From NCBI GenBank assembly GCA_002496485.1, contig DAJW01000021.1, positions 1 through 12,130 of the forward strand: DNA of 12,130 bases, in the 5' to 3' direction. Position 1 is the first letter of the stretch. Each line of letters begins with the position of its first letter. Shown piece after piece: positions 1-6,601 of this stretch. The notes beneath the pieces are model-generated. The model searched no databases. It was not told the origin of the DNA and saw only the letters and a list, made by a program, of their open reading frames with translations. The position numbers and the translations under genes are program-made. The stretch is from Euryarchaeota archaeon UBA36 (lineage in GTDB: Archaea; Thermoplasmatota; Poseidoniia; Poseidoniales; Thalassarchaeaceae).

Positions 1-669
1 GATAATGTAGCTCAACCTTTGAGACATCAGGGAGTATTGCCTCATATTGCTAGGCAAAAAGCTCAGACTTTGCTTGACAAATTGGGAATGGGAGATAGGG
101 CAAAAGGTAAGCCTGAACAATTATCTGGAGGAGAGCAACAAAGAGTAGCAATAGCTAGAGCGTTAATTACTAATCCTAGACTAATATTAGCTGATGAGCC
201 AACAGGCGCTTTAGATCCAATTACCAGCAGAGAAGTTTTGGAACTATTCGCTCGACTTCACAAAGAAGAAGATGTAGCATTTTTATTGGTTACACATAAC
301 AGAGAGGTGGCAAGTTTCTGTGATAGATCTCTAGAATTGAGAGATGGAAGATTTGTGGCTCAACATGGAACAGATGTAGATATTGGCAACCTATCTGATA
401 CTAGAGAATTGATAATTGATGATACTGGTACTGTCACTCTTCCCCCAGATATTCTTCTCAACATTGGCGGTCCAGGGAGATTTGAGCTTCCAGAGATAGA
501 TCGAGATCTCTTAAGAATGGAAAGAGTAAATGAAGACAAGATTGATGTTGGTGTAAAGACTGAGCTTACTTTGTCTAAAACTTGTCCTGCTTGTTTTCAT
601 GACTATGGAGACAGTGATGATCAGCTTTGTCCTGATTGTGGCTCTTCAAGACCAATGATTCAGATTTGA
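1..669 (+). CDS. ABC transporter ATPase (LolD/MacB-like), 5'-truncated, with C-terminal AbrB-like segment and zinc ribbon
   Basis: The reading frame is open to the left edge, so the N-terminus with the Walker A loop lies outside; 222 codons are present. Visible ATPase motifs are the signature LSGGEQQR (residues 41-48 of the visible part), Walker B LILADEP (61-67) followed by the D-loop ALD, and the switch histidine in VTHN (His99). The sequence style (ENVA..PL..QGV-like opening, TGALD) is that of the LolD/MacB/FtsE export-type ATPases, which normally end soon after the H-loop. Here about 100 further residues follow. Residues 135-175 read like one AbrB/MazE swapped-hairpin unit (DDTGTVTLPPDILLNIGG, then a charged beta strand), and 194-217 form a zinc ribbon with Cys195, Cys198, Cys210 and Cys213. 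The ATPase is certain. The AbrB resemblance is by eye only. The partner permease is presumably upstream of the window. The stop overlaps the end of the convergent wyosine gene by 10 bases. Confidence 0.93.
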   Translation, partial: DNVAQPLRHQGVLPHIARQKAQTLLDKLGMGDRAKGKPEQLSGGEQQRVAIARALITNPRLILADEPTGALDPITSREVLELFARLHKEEDVAFLLVTHNREVASFCDRSLELRDGRFVAQHGTDVDIGNLSDTRELIIDDTGTVTLPPDILLNIGGPGRFELPEIDRDLLRMERVNEDKIDVGVKTELTLSKTCPACFHDYGDSDDQLCPDCGSSRPMIQI

Positions 670-1682
670 GGGAGATTGAGTTTTTGTGGTTTTGCTATAC
701 CCAAATCTCTAGGTAAATCTCTAATTTTCTTTGGTAATGTTACTGGAATCATTTCCTTTCCAATCAATGTAACTCTACTTTCACTTCGTTCAGAAAGGAC
801 CTCTCGGCCGACCAATGGAGCTAACTTATGTGAAAAATCCAAAACTTCTTGGTGAGTAGGCATATTTTCTATTGATAGATTGTTTTGGCTATTGCCAACG
901 TAAACATAACCTTTAGCTTCAATAAAATCTGGATCTGCTAAATTATCTAATCTAGCATAATCTTCATGATAGCCTAATGATTCATTTTTGATTAAAGTAT
1001 GTCTACAAACTGTTCTGGTATTCAGACTTGGTAATAATTCTAGGGTTTGTTCTAGTTTTTCAAAAGCAGCTGAATCAAATTTTGGCTTACATAGGGAATT
1101 GAATAGTTTCTTGTTGGGTGCATCAACACTGACGTAAAGTTGAGTAGGGAGAGGGTCTAATTTTTCGATTACCTTGGGAAGACTGCCGTTAGTCACCAAA
1201 AAAGTAGAAACACCATGCTGATGACAGATATCTAAAAATTCTCCTAATCTCGAGTAAAGAGTTGGTTCTCCATTCAAGGATATAGCAACGTGTTTTGGAT
1301 TTTGAGCTTCGGCGAACTTTTTTGGATCTGCCTTAGGATTTCCACCATATCCTGTGATTAATCGCCTATGAGCTTTGACTGATTGTAAAAATAATTCATA
1401 AGGATCATCATCAATTCTATTGAGAGTTTCAGAATGTGGTTCTCGCCAACAGTATGTACAAGCTAAATTACATGTATCGACATTAGGAGCCATTTGCATA
1501 CAACCATGACTTTCAATTCCATAGAAAGTTCCTTTGTAGCATGATCTATCATTTACTAGAGATTGTTTAGTCCAATGACAAACCTTTACGCCACCGTGTT
1601 CACCTACCAAGTGATATTTCTGTTTTGATAGTCTGTTAGCTATTCGGGGTTCGATTAGTGTTATCGGATCCTGCATAGACAT
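660..1682 (-). CDS. taw1: S-adenosylmethionine-dependent tRNA 4-demethylwyosine synthase (TYW1/Taw1)
   Basis: This radical-SAM enzyme condenses pyruvate carbons onto N1-methylguanosine-37 of tRNA-Phe to make the tricyclic 4-demethylwyosine. The 340-residue protein has the radical-SAM cluster motif CNLACTYCW (Cys71, Cys75, Cys78) and three upstream cysteines at 35, 48 and 61. Their 13-residue spacing, and their distance to the CxxxCxxC motif, match the second 4Fe-4S cluster known from the Methanocaldococcus enzyme (Cys26/39/52 and 62/66/69, a constant offset of 9). A SAM-binding stretch, SLNGEPTLY, and a VSVDAP strand follow. There is no flavodoxin domain, as in archaea and unlike eukaryotic TYW1. 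A GAGGG Shine-Dalgarno sequence lies 4 bases before the ATG. It is the last gene of the minus cluster, 29 bases after the membrane-anchored YbjQ-like gene. No other wyosine-pathway gene is in view. Confidence 0.95.
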   Translation of the reverse strand: MSMQDPITLIEPRIANRLSKQKYHLVGEHGGVKVCHWTKQSLVNDRSCYKGTFYGIESHGCMQMAPNVDTCNLACTYCWREPHSETLNRIDDDPYELFLQSVKAHRRLITGYGGNPKADPKKFAEAQNPKHVAISLNGEPTLYSRLGEFLDICHQHGVSTFLVTNGSLPKVIEKLDPLPTQLYVSVDAPNKKLFNSLCKPKFDSAAFEKLEQTLELLPSLNTRTVCRHTLIKNESLGYHEDYARLDNLADPDFIEAKGYVYVGNSQNNLSIENMPTHQEVLDFSHKLAPLVGREVLSERSESRVTLIGKEMIPVTLPKKIRDLPRDLGIAKPQKLNLPQI

Positions 1683-1711
1683 TTTTCCCTCTGTTCAAAT
1701 TATTAAGAGAA

Positions 1712-2245
1712 TTATTCATTGCCACTTCCCTTGTATTTTACTCCGGTTCCGTATGCAAATATTTCAACTGCTTTTACACGACTTGGAGAGCTAATAGGAG
1801 CTAAAGCTGATGTATCAATTCTTACATTCAAAACCTCATCCCACCCTGCTAATTCAGCCTGCTCTCTAAGTCTCTGAGTGGCTAAAGCCCTACCAGTGGA
1901 AATGACTTTGTGTAAGATATTGATTTGCCCACCAACTATATTTCCAAACCAACCTATCATTAAATGCCAATAACTGGGTCCATAGACTACATTTGCATAG
2001 ACTAAACCTGAGTCAATGCCATCTTGTCTGTACTCTTTCCTAATATTAGAAAGTGGATCTCTTCCAAATTTTTGTAGTGTTTCAGCTTCTCTTTGGGCAA
2101 CTTCGACTCCCTTATTTTCAACATTTTTTGTACTGAATAATGCTGCATAAACGAACATACCAGTGAAAAGTAAAGTCCAAAGTACTCCAAAAATGGCTAA
2201 TAATATTCCTATTCCGACTAGTATGCCGACAATTATCTCTGACAT
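1712..2245 (-). CDS. Membrane-anchored YbjQ/UPF0145-like protein
   Basis: The 177-residue protein has one or two N-terminal hydrophobic segments (about 4-38), a charged linker (41-75), and a C-terminal domain (about 80-172) that resembles the YbjQ family (PF01906, called a putative heavy-metal-binding domain but of unproven function). Shared landmarks with the neighbouring 111-residue gene are NIVGG (102-106), the helix with regular basic and acidic residues after it, VLNVRIDTSA (138-147) and FAYGTGV (163-169). Compared with the soluble paralogue, the N-terminal half of the domain is weakly conserved. A GGTG Shine-Dalgarno sequence sits 6 bases before the ATG, inside the 11-base gap from the upstream gene, so the two are almost certainly cotranscribed. 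The domain probably faces the cytoplasm, but topology is not settled by the sequence. Confidence 0.85.
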   Translation of the reverse strand: MSEIIVGILVGIGILLAIFGVLWTLLFTGMFVYAALFSTKNVENKGVEVAQREAETLQKFGRDPLSNIRKEYRQDGIDSGLVYANVVYGPSYWHLMIGWFGNIVGGQINILHKVISTGRALATQRLREQAELAGWDEVLNVRIDTSALAPISSPSRVKAVEIFAYGTGVKYKGSGNE

Positions 2246-2256
2246 CTATTGCACCA

Positions 2257-2592
2257 TCACTCGACAACAACGGCGGTTCCATATGCAAATAGTTCAGAAG
2301 CGCCTGCAGTTACAGCGCTTGTAGCAAATCTAACATTTATTACAGCATTAGCACCCCTAGCTGTTGCATCTGCAATCATCCTAGATATGGCTTGATTTCT
2401 AGATTCGTCTAGAAGTTCGGTATATGCAGTTAGTTCGCCACCAACTATATTCTTTAGACCGGCGAAGATATCTCTACCGACATTCTTTGCTCTAACTGTT
2501 GAACCGCCAACTACTCCGAGATTTTTTGTTATTACTTTACCGGCTATTGTTTCGGTGTTTACTACTATTACTCCGCCCACTATGTGTTGCAT
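2257..2592 (-). CDS. YbjQ/UPF0145 family protein
   Basis: The 111-residue soluble protein has the whole family pattern: the VVNTETIAGK opening strand (10-19), GGSTVRAKNVGRDI (29-42), NIVGG (48-52), an amphipathic helix (EL..ESRNQAISRM), GANAVINVRF (80-89) and the closing FAYGTAV (102-108). YbjQ-type proteins form small ring-like homo-oligomers and are annotated as heavy-metal binding, but no reaction has been shown. The length is typical. The ATG gives a short MQHIVGG leader; a GTG four codons on is the alternative start, and no clear Shine-Dalgarno sequence separates them. It lies 25 bases after the membrane-protein gene and 11 bases before its own membrane-anchored paralogue, which suggests a hetero-oligomer of soluble and anchored subunits. 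Confidence 0.9.
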   Translation of the reverse strand: MQHIVGGVIVVNTETIAGKVITKNLGVVGGSTVRAKNVGRDIFAGLKNIVGGELTAYTELLDESRNQAISRMIADATARGANAVINVRFATSAVTAGASELFAYGTAVVVE

Positions 2593-2617
2593 AGCTTACG
2601 ATAATGGGCATCCCTAA

Positions 2618-3253
2618 TCAATCTTCACCATTTTCAATAATTTTTTCATGTTGTAATTTTAGTTCCGATTTTGGGCGAACTTGGAAAGTAATCACTGCAA
2701 GTATTGAAAACAAGAAAAATTCACAACAAATTATTCCAGCAAATGAAAATATAGTCTCAAATATCTGGAAAAGTGATTGGACATTAGCGAACTTTTCGTC
2801 CAAAAATTGTTTACTCCAATTATTGTATTCATTTATTATAAAAAGCTGACTTGTTGCATGAAGACAAAGCCATACCCAAGACGATTTTATAGCTAAATCT
2901 GGATTCTCTGCACTCCATAAAGTCATAATTAGAGGTATTGATGTGATGAATAATAGTCCACTAAGAGCAGCCCCAATATCCCAGAGTTTCAATTCAACAA
3001 ACTCTTGTAAATCCTGTAAAATTAAATTTACTTCTTCCTCACAAATTTCTGGGTTCATATCATCCTTACAGGTTTCTTCTGCGGAATCTGTATTTTGGTA
3101 TAGGTTCTCAAGATATAGACCAGCAGAAAGAAGAAAAATTAATCCAATTAGTGAGGCTATTGATAAAATTGCAATAAGAATTGAACCGCCCTTTAACCAG
3201 AACGAATTTAATTCATTATTTTTTTTAGAAATTACATTTATCGTATTTTCCAC
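2618..3253 (-). CDS. Four-helix membrane protein, paralogue of the next upstream gene
   Basis: I do not recognise a named family. The 211-residue protein has predicted membrane segments at about 24-48, 92-112, 121-140 and 167-190. Between the first two lies an acidic, Cys-containing loop (Cys62, Cys71) of about 40 residues. It aligns with the upstream 223-residue protein at three anchor blocks: WLKG before helix 1 (19-22), LWS before helix 3 (112-114), and AGIICC....FSILA in helix 4 (172-186). The paralogues have nearly equal leader lengths before WLKG, which supports the GTG start. The AT-rich 34-base gap upstream contains a TATA-like ATTATATC about 20 bases before the GTG, so an internal promoter is possible. 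Only 25 bases separate its stop from the ybjQ-like gene. Confidence 0.8.
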   Translation of the reverse strand: MENTINVISKKNNELNSFWLKGGSILIAILSIASLIGLIFLLSAGLYLENLYQNTDSAEETCKDDMNPEICEEEVNLILQDLQEFVELKLWDIGAALSGLLFITSIPLIMTLWSAENPDLAIKSSWVWLCLHATSQLFIINEYNNWSKQFLDEKFANVQSLFQIFETIFSFAGIICCEFFLFSILAVITFQVRPKSELKLQHEKIIENGED

Positions 3254-3287
3254 GTTTATCCCATAAACTATGATATAATTATTTTAT

Positions 3288-3959
3288 CTATTTGTTGTCA
3301 GAATTTTCAAAATTATTAATGTGAAATCCAGACTTGAGTTCAACAGGGCCAGCAGGTTTTGTTTGAGATGCAACTAAGGCTAGGATTGAGAAAAGTACTA
3401 AATTACAACAAATCAACCCAGCAATATTCGATACTAAGGAAATTGTGTTTATACTGTCCATTACAGCTGGATCAAGGCCCGCTTCTTCAAATCCGTAATC
3501 GGGCATAAATCCGGGTCCTGAGAATAGATATATTTGGGCACCGAGATTACTGAGTAAATTAATTGAAAATGCTCCTGCTACCATTTTTATTCCTAAATTT
3601 CTATCTCCACTCCAAAGAACAGGAACTGAAAAAAATCCTACTAATGCCATTAGACATCCTGCTACTCCTGAAATAACCAAGAATGCCTTCATTCCTTCCA
3701 TATATTCGAATGTCTCAGTCAATATTTCATCTTCTTCAATCCATTCATCTTTTTCAGATTGTGTTGCATTTTCCGGTAATTCTCCTATTGCTGACTGAAC
3801 TTCTTCGGAAATTAAATCGATAAACATTGGAGTTAGTAGTGTAACAAATCCACCAATTCCGGCAAAGACTGAAGTTATGAACATGAATATTGCTAAGCCC
3901 TTAAGCCACCACTGTGATGGTTCGGGCTCTTTCATAATTGCTACTGAGTGCTCTTGCAC
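3288..3959 (-). CDS. Four-helix membrane protein, paralogue of the downstream gene
   Basis: This 223-residue protein is of unknown function. Hydrophobic segments lie at about 22-44, 91-115, 123-146 and 172-196. The first loop (47-88) is strongly acidic, with EEVQ, EKDEWIEEDE and TETFEY. Helix 4 carries AGLICCNLVLFSILAL (180-195) followed by a basic TKP, matching the paralogue's AGIICCEFFLFSILAV and RP. The cysteine pair in helix 4 is therefore conserved in both. I chose the GTG start because AGGT lies 6 bases upstream and because it makes the leader before WLKG equal to that of the paralogue; an ATG 8 codons on is possible. The gap from the upstream protease-like gene is 31 bases, consistent with one transcript. 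Confidence 0.8.
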   Translation of the reverse strand: MQEHSVAIMKEPEPSQWWLKGLAIFMFITSVFAGIGGFVTLLTPMFIDLISEEVQSAIGELPENATQSEKDEWIEEDEILTETFEYMEGMKAFLVISGVAGCLMALVGFFSVPVLWSGDRNLGIKMVAGAFSINLLSNLGAQIYLFSGPGFMPDYGFEEAGLDPAVMDSINTISLVSNIAGLICCNLVLFSILALVASQTKPAGPVELKSGFHINNFENSDNK

Positions 3960-3965
3960 ATTATG

Positions 3966-3969
3966 ACCT
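3966..3969 (-). promoter_or_regulatory. Shine-Dalgarno site that supports a GTG start
   Basis: AGGT on the minus strand lies 6 bases before the GTG at 3959 and is too far from the alternative ATG at 3935, so it favours the longer protein. Confidence 0.4.
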
Positions 3970-3990
3970 AGAATAGATTAACTTAACATT

Positions 3991-4440
3991 CTATTCATCA
4001 TTTGATATTATTATGCGATTTTTTGTTCGAATCATTGTATGAATGCATTGTCTATTGGGATTAATAATGTAGCCTATCCTCAAAAAATTCCTTCCTAAAA
4101 TAATTCGATGTTTCATCTTTGATCTATCTGCTAAGGCAATTTCTACTCTTGGATGATCATGTCCAGCAATTTCAATTGTGGAAAGGAAAGTAGGTCTCAA
4201 TACTTGTTGACCAGAAGTTGGCCTAACTTTTCTCCATCTATGAAGTGGTCTTTCAATCCATGACTGTTCATTTTCTAATCTAAATTTTACAATTGATTCT
4301 GGAAATCCTTCAATTATCTCTATTTCCTCTGCGTGAATTGTATTTGACCATGCTCCTGAATCTATTTTCGCCAACATTGGATTGTGTGATAGTTCTGGTA
4401 GTCTACACCACTCTCTCCATCCGATGATTGTAGGTTTCAT
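3991..4440 (-). CDS. RimK-associated ATP-dependent zinc protease family protein (retropepsin-like)
   Basis: The 149-residue protein matches the PF05618 pattern along its length: IIGWREWCRLPEL (5-17), KIDSGAWSNTIHA (25-37), an RPT/RPTFLSTIEIAG segment (74-93), EIALADRSKM (100-109) and the glycine motif ILGRNFL (114-120) leading to the closing strand. In the family the core reads D-T-G-A, an aspartyl-protease-like signature, and many members sit beside ATP-grasp ligases of the RimK type, where they are thought to process glutamylated or peptide-ligated products. No such ligase is in this window. Most members have Arg after DTGA; here it is Trp31. A GGTGA Shine-Dalgarno sequence (4445-4449) is 4 bases before the ATG. 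It is the first gene of the minus cluster and is divergent from guaB. Family assignment is firm; substrate is unknown. Confidence 0.85.
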   Translation of the reverse strand: MKPTIIGWREWCRLPELSHNPMLAKIDSGAWSNTIHAEEIEIIEGFPESIVKFRLENEQSWIERPLHRWRKVRPTSGQQVLRPTFLSTIEIAGHDHPRVEIALADRSKMKHRIILGRNFLRIGYIINPNRQCIHTMIRTKNRIIISNDE

Positions 4441-4578
4441 TGCGTCACCATCTATTCGGAATAAGTTCTACTATTGAATTAAACGCTTGTATTATTGTAT
4501 AGAATTTCTCAAACTATGTCATTTCGTTTTAATCTTAAAATGGATTCATTCAATAACCAGTTTCATCCCCAAGTCCTA
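4441..4578. promoter_or_regulatory. Divergent intergenic region between protease-like gene and guaB
   Basis: These 138 bases must carry promoters for both clusters. The guaB side has a TATA-like AT-rich stretch (about 4486-4502) that would suit transcription starting near 4516-4530. On the minus side, TTTAATTC (about 4475-4482) is a weak TATA candidate. No operator or riboswitch structure is evident. Confidence 0.35.
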
Positions 4579-6042
4579 ATGGTAGGTAGCTTCGACACGG
4601 CGTTAACCTTCGATGATGTTCTCTTATTGCCTTCAGAATCTGAAGTTCTTCCGGCAGAAGTGAACCTTTCAACTAGGTTGACAGAAAAAATCACACTGAA
4701 CACTCCAATCATCTCTGCTGCCATGGATACAGTGACTGAAGCAGAAATGGCAATAATTATGGCGCAAAATGGTGGAATGGGAGTCATACATAGAAATATG
4801 TCAATTGAAAAGCAAACTGAAGAAGTCAGTAAAGTAAAGAGATTTGAATCTGGACTAGTTCTTGAACCCGTTACAGTTAGTCCTGAAATGACTGTTGGAC
4901 AGTTAAGAGAATTAAAAACGCATTATGGATTTTCTGGATTTCCTGTAATAGATGATACTGGAAATATTGTAGGAATAATAACAAATAGAGATATTAGATT
5001 TGTGGAAGATGAAGGCGTTGCTGTTTCTTCGGTTATGACAAAAGAACTAGTGACAGTGCCTGAACACCTGGATTTAGAAGATGCGAAAAGAATACTGCAC
5101 AAACACAGAATTGAGAAGCTTGTTGTCGTGAACTCAGAAGGTGGTTTTTCTGGTTTGATAACGGTCAGAGACATTAACAGAAGTAGAGATAATCCACATT
5201 CTTGCAAAGATGATCGTGGTAGGTTGAGAGTTGCTGCTGCGACTGGTAGTGGAAAAGGTGGAGTTGAAAGAGCGTTATCTTTGATAGATGCTGGAGTAGA
5301 TATTATCGCTGTTGATACTGCACATGGACATTCGAAAGGGGTAATTGATACTGTTAGGATGATTAGGAAAGAAGCGGGTCCCGATATACAAATAATTGCA
5401 GGAAATGTTGCAACTGGTGAGGCGGCTGAAGCTCTAATAGAAAGTGGAGCAAATGGAATAAAGGTGGGAATTGGCCCCGGATCTATTTGTACTACTAGAA
5501 TTGTAACTGGCGTTGGAGTGCCACAATTAACCGCAGTTATGGCAGCTGTAGAAACTTGCGCAAAATTCGGAATTCCTGTAATAGCTGATGGCGGAATAAA
5601 ATACAGTGGAGATATAGCAAAGGCGATAGCAGCAGGTGCAGATGTAGTAATGATTGGTTCCTTGCTCGCAGGGACAGATGAAAGTCCGGGTGAAACCATT
5701 CTTTATCAGGGCAGATCATACAAGCAATACAGAGGAATGGGGTCTGTGGGTGCAATGAGTAAGGGATCTCATGATAGATACTTTCAATCGGAGCAGGGAG
5801 ATACTACAAAGTATGTTCCCGAAGGAATAGAAGGAAGAGTTCCTGCTAGAGGTTCGGCAAATAATGTGTTATTCCAACTATTAGGTGGACTAAGGTCTAG
5901 TATGGGATATACTGGTAATGGTACTATAGAAGCAATGAAGAAAAACTGTAAATTTGTTCAGATTACTAAAGCTGGACTCTCTGAAAGTCATCCACACGAT
6001 GTTGAAATAACTAGAGAAGCTCCAAATTATCGAAGAAGTTAG
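4579..6042 (+). CDS. guaB: IMP dehydrogenase
   Basis: The enzyme oxidises IMP to XMP with NAD+, the committed step of GMP synthesis, in the cytoplasm. At 487 residues it has the usual length. The barrel opens with LTFDDVLLLP, is interrupted by a tandem CBS pair at about 97-200, and resumes at RLRVAAATG. The catalytic loop GIGPGSICTTR holds Cys304; the flap has the Arg400-Tyr401 dyad in DRYFQ, followed by EGIEGRVPARG. The phosphate site DGGIKYSGD and GSLLAGTDESPGE are intact. I chose the ATG at 4579 because family members begin just before the FDDVLLLP motif. In-frame ATGs at 4516 and 4540 and a TTG at 4495 would add 13 to 28 residues without homology. None of these starts has a clear Shine-Dalgarno sequence, so a leaderless mRNA starting at 4516 cannot be ruled out. 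It leads the plus cluster, 37 bases before msrA. Confidence 0.97.
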   Translation: MVGSFDTALTFDDVLLLPSESEVLPAEVNLSTRLTEKITLNTPIISAAMDTVTEAEMAIIMAQNGGMGVIHRNMSIEKQTEEVSKVKRFESGLVLEPVTVSPEMTVGQLRELKTHYGFSGFPVIDDTGNIVGIITNRDIRFVEDEGVAVSSVMTKELVTVPEHLDLEDAKRILHKHRIEKLVVVNSEGGFSGLITVRDINRSRDNPHSCKDDRGRLRVAAATGSGKGGVERALSLIDAGVDIIAVDTAHGHSKGVIDTVRMIRKEAGPDIQIIAGNVATGEAAEALIESGANGIKVGIGPGSICTTRIVTGVGVPQLTAVMAAVETCAKFGIPVIADGGIKYSGDIAKAIAAGADVVMIGSLLAGTDESPGETILYQGRSYKQYRGMGSVGAMSKGSHDRYFQSEQGDTTKYVPEGIEGRVPARGSANNVLFQLLGGLRSSMGYTGNGTIEAMKKNCKFVQITKAGLSESHPHDVEITREAPNYRRS

Positions 6043-6079
6043 AACGTTCCCTTGAAAAGTTAAACGTATTCCTATACCC

Positions 6080-6601
6080 ATGGAAGAGTTGGTGCTAGGT
6101 GGAGGGTGTTTCTGGTGTACCGAAGGAGCTTTAATTGGTCTTAAAGGAACATTAGAGATTATTCCTGGATATGCAGGTGGTCATCTAGAAAACCCAACAT
6201 ATGAGCAAGTCTGTAGTCAGAGAACTGGACATGCGGAAGTTGTAAAGGTTTCATTTGATAATGAAAAAATTTCACGAAAACAAATCCTTGAGGTTTTTTT
6301 TACCAGTCATGATCCAACACAATTAAATCGACAAGGAAATGATATTGGAACACATTATAGGAGTATTGTTTTGTATAATTCTGATGAGCAGAAAGATGAC
6401 ATAAACCTAGTAATTAAAGATTTGAGTGATCATTTTGATTCACCGATTGTTACTGAGGTAAAGGAGTTGGAAAAATTCTGGATAGCTGAGAAATATCATC
6501 ACGAATACTTTTTCAATAATCCTCAAAATCCTTACTGTCAAGTAGTTGTAGCGCCGAAAATTGCTAAGACCAGAGCACGTCACGCAAGTCTGTATGAGTG
6601 A
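6080..6601 (+). CDS. msrA: Peptide methionine-(S)-S-oxide reductase
   Basis: The enzyme reduces methionine-S-sulfoxide in proteins and free methionine, using thioredoxin-like donors. The 173-residue protein starts directly with the catalytic motif GGGCFWCTE: nucleophile Cys10, a second Cys13 in place of the common Gly, and Glu15. Other family landmarks are GYAGG (30-34), the NPTYEQVCSQRTGHAEVV segment (38-55), DIGTHYRS (88-95), the AEKYHHEYF motif (136-144) and NPYCQVVVAPK (150-160). Cys45 and Cys153 are candidate resolving cysteines beside Cys13. No methionine sulfoxide reductase B is in view. Its last codons overlap the alkB-like start by 8 bases (ATGAGTGA), so the two are translationally coupled. 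A cotranscribed repair enzyme would suit a neighbour that handles activated oxygen, but msrA also occurs alone. Confidence 0.96.
   Translation: MEELVLGGGCFWCTEGALIGLKGTLEIIPGYAGGHLENPTYEQVCSQRTGHAEVVKVSFDNEKISRKQILEVFFTSHDPTQLNRQGNDIGTHYRSIVLYNSDEQKDDINLVIKDLSDHFDSPIVTEVKELEKFWIAEKYHHEYFFNNPQNPYCQVVVAPKIAKTRARHASLYE

Noticed and set aside
2604..3266. Plus-strand open frames opposite the 211-residue membrane protein
   Set aside because: The minus-strand frame has the paralogy, membrane helices and operon spacing; the plus frames are Ser/Asn-rich without domain features.
4923..5699. Long antisense open frame of 258 codons inside guaB
   Set aside because: It lies opposite conserved IMP dehydrogenase sequence, is rich in Pro/Ser/Ile repeats expected from reading the reverse of a conserved gene, and matches no family pattern.
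6561..6593. Longer N-terminus of the AlkB-like protein starting inside msrA
   Set aside because: The extra 11 residues are the msrA 3' end in another frame; the ATG at 6594 overlapping the msrA stop is the typical coupled start.
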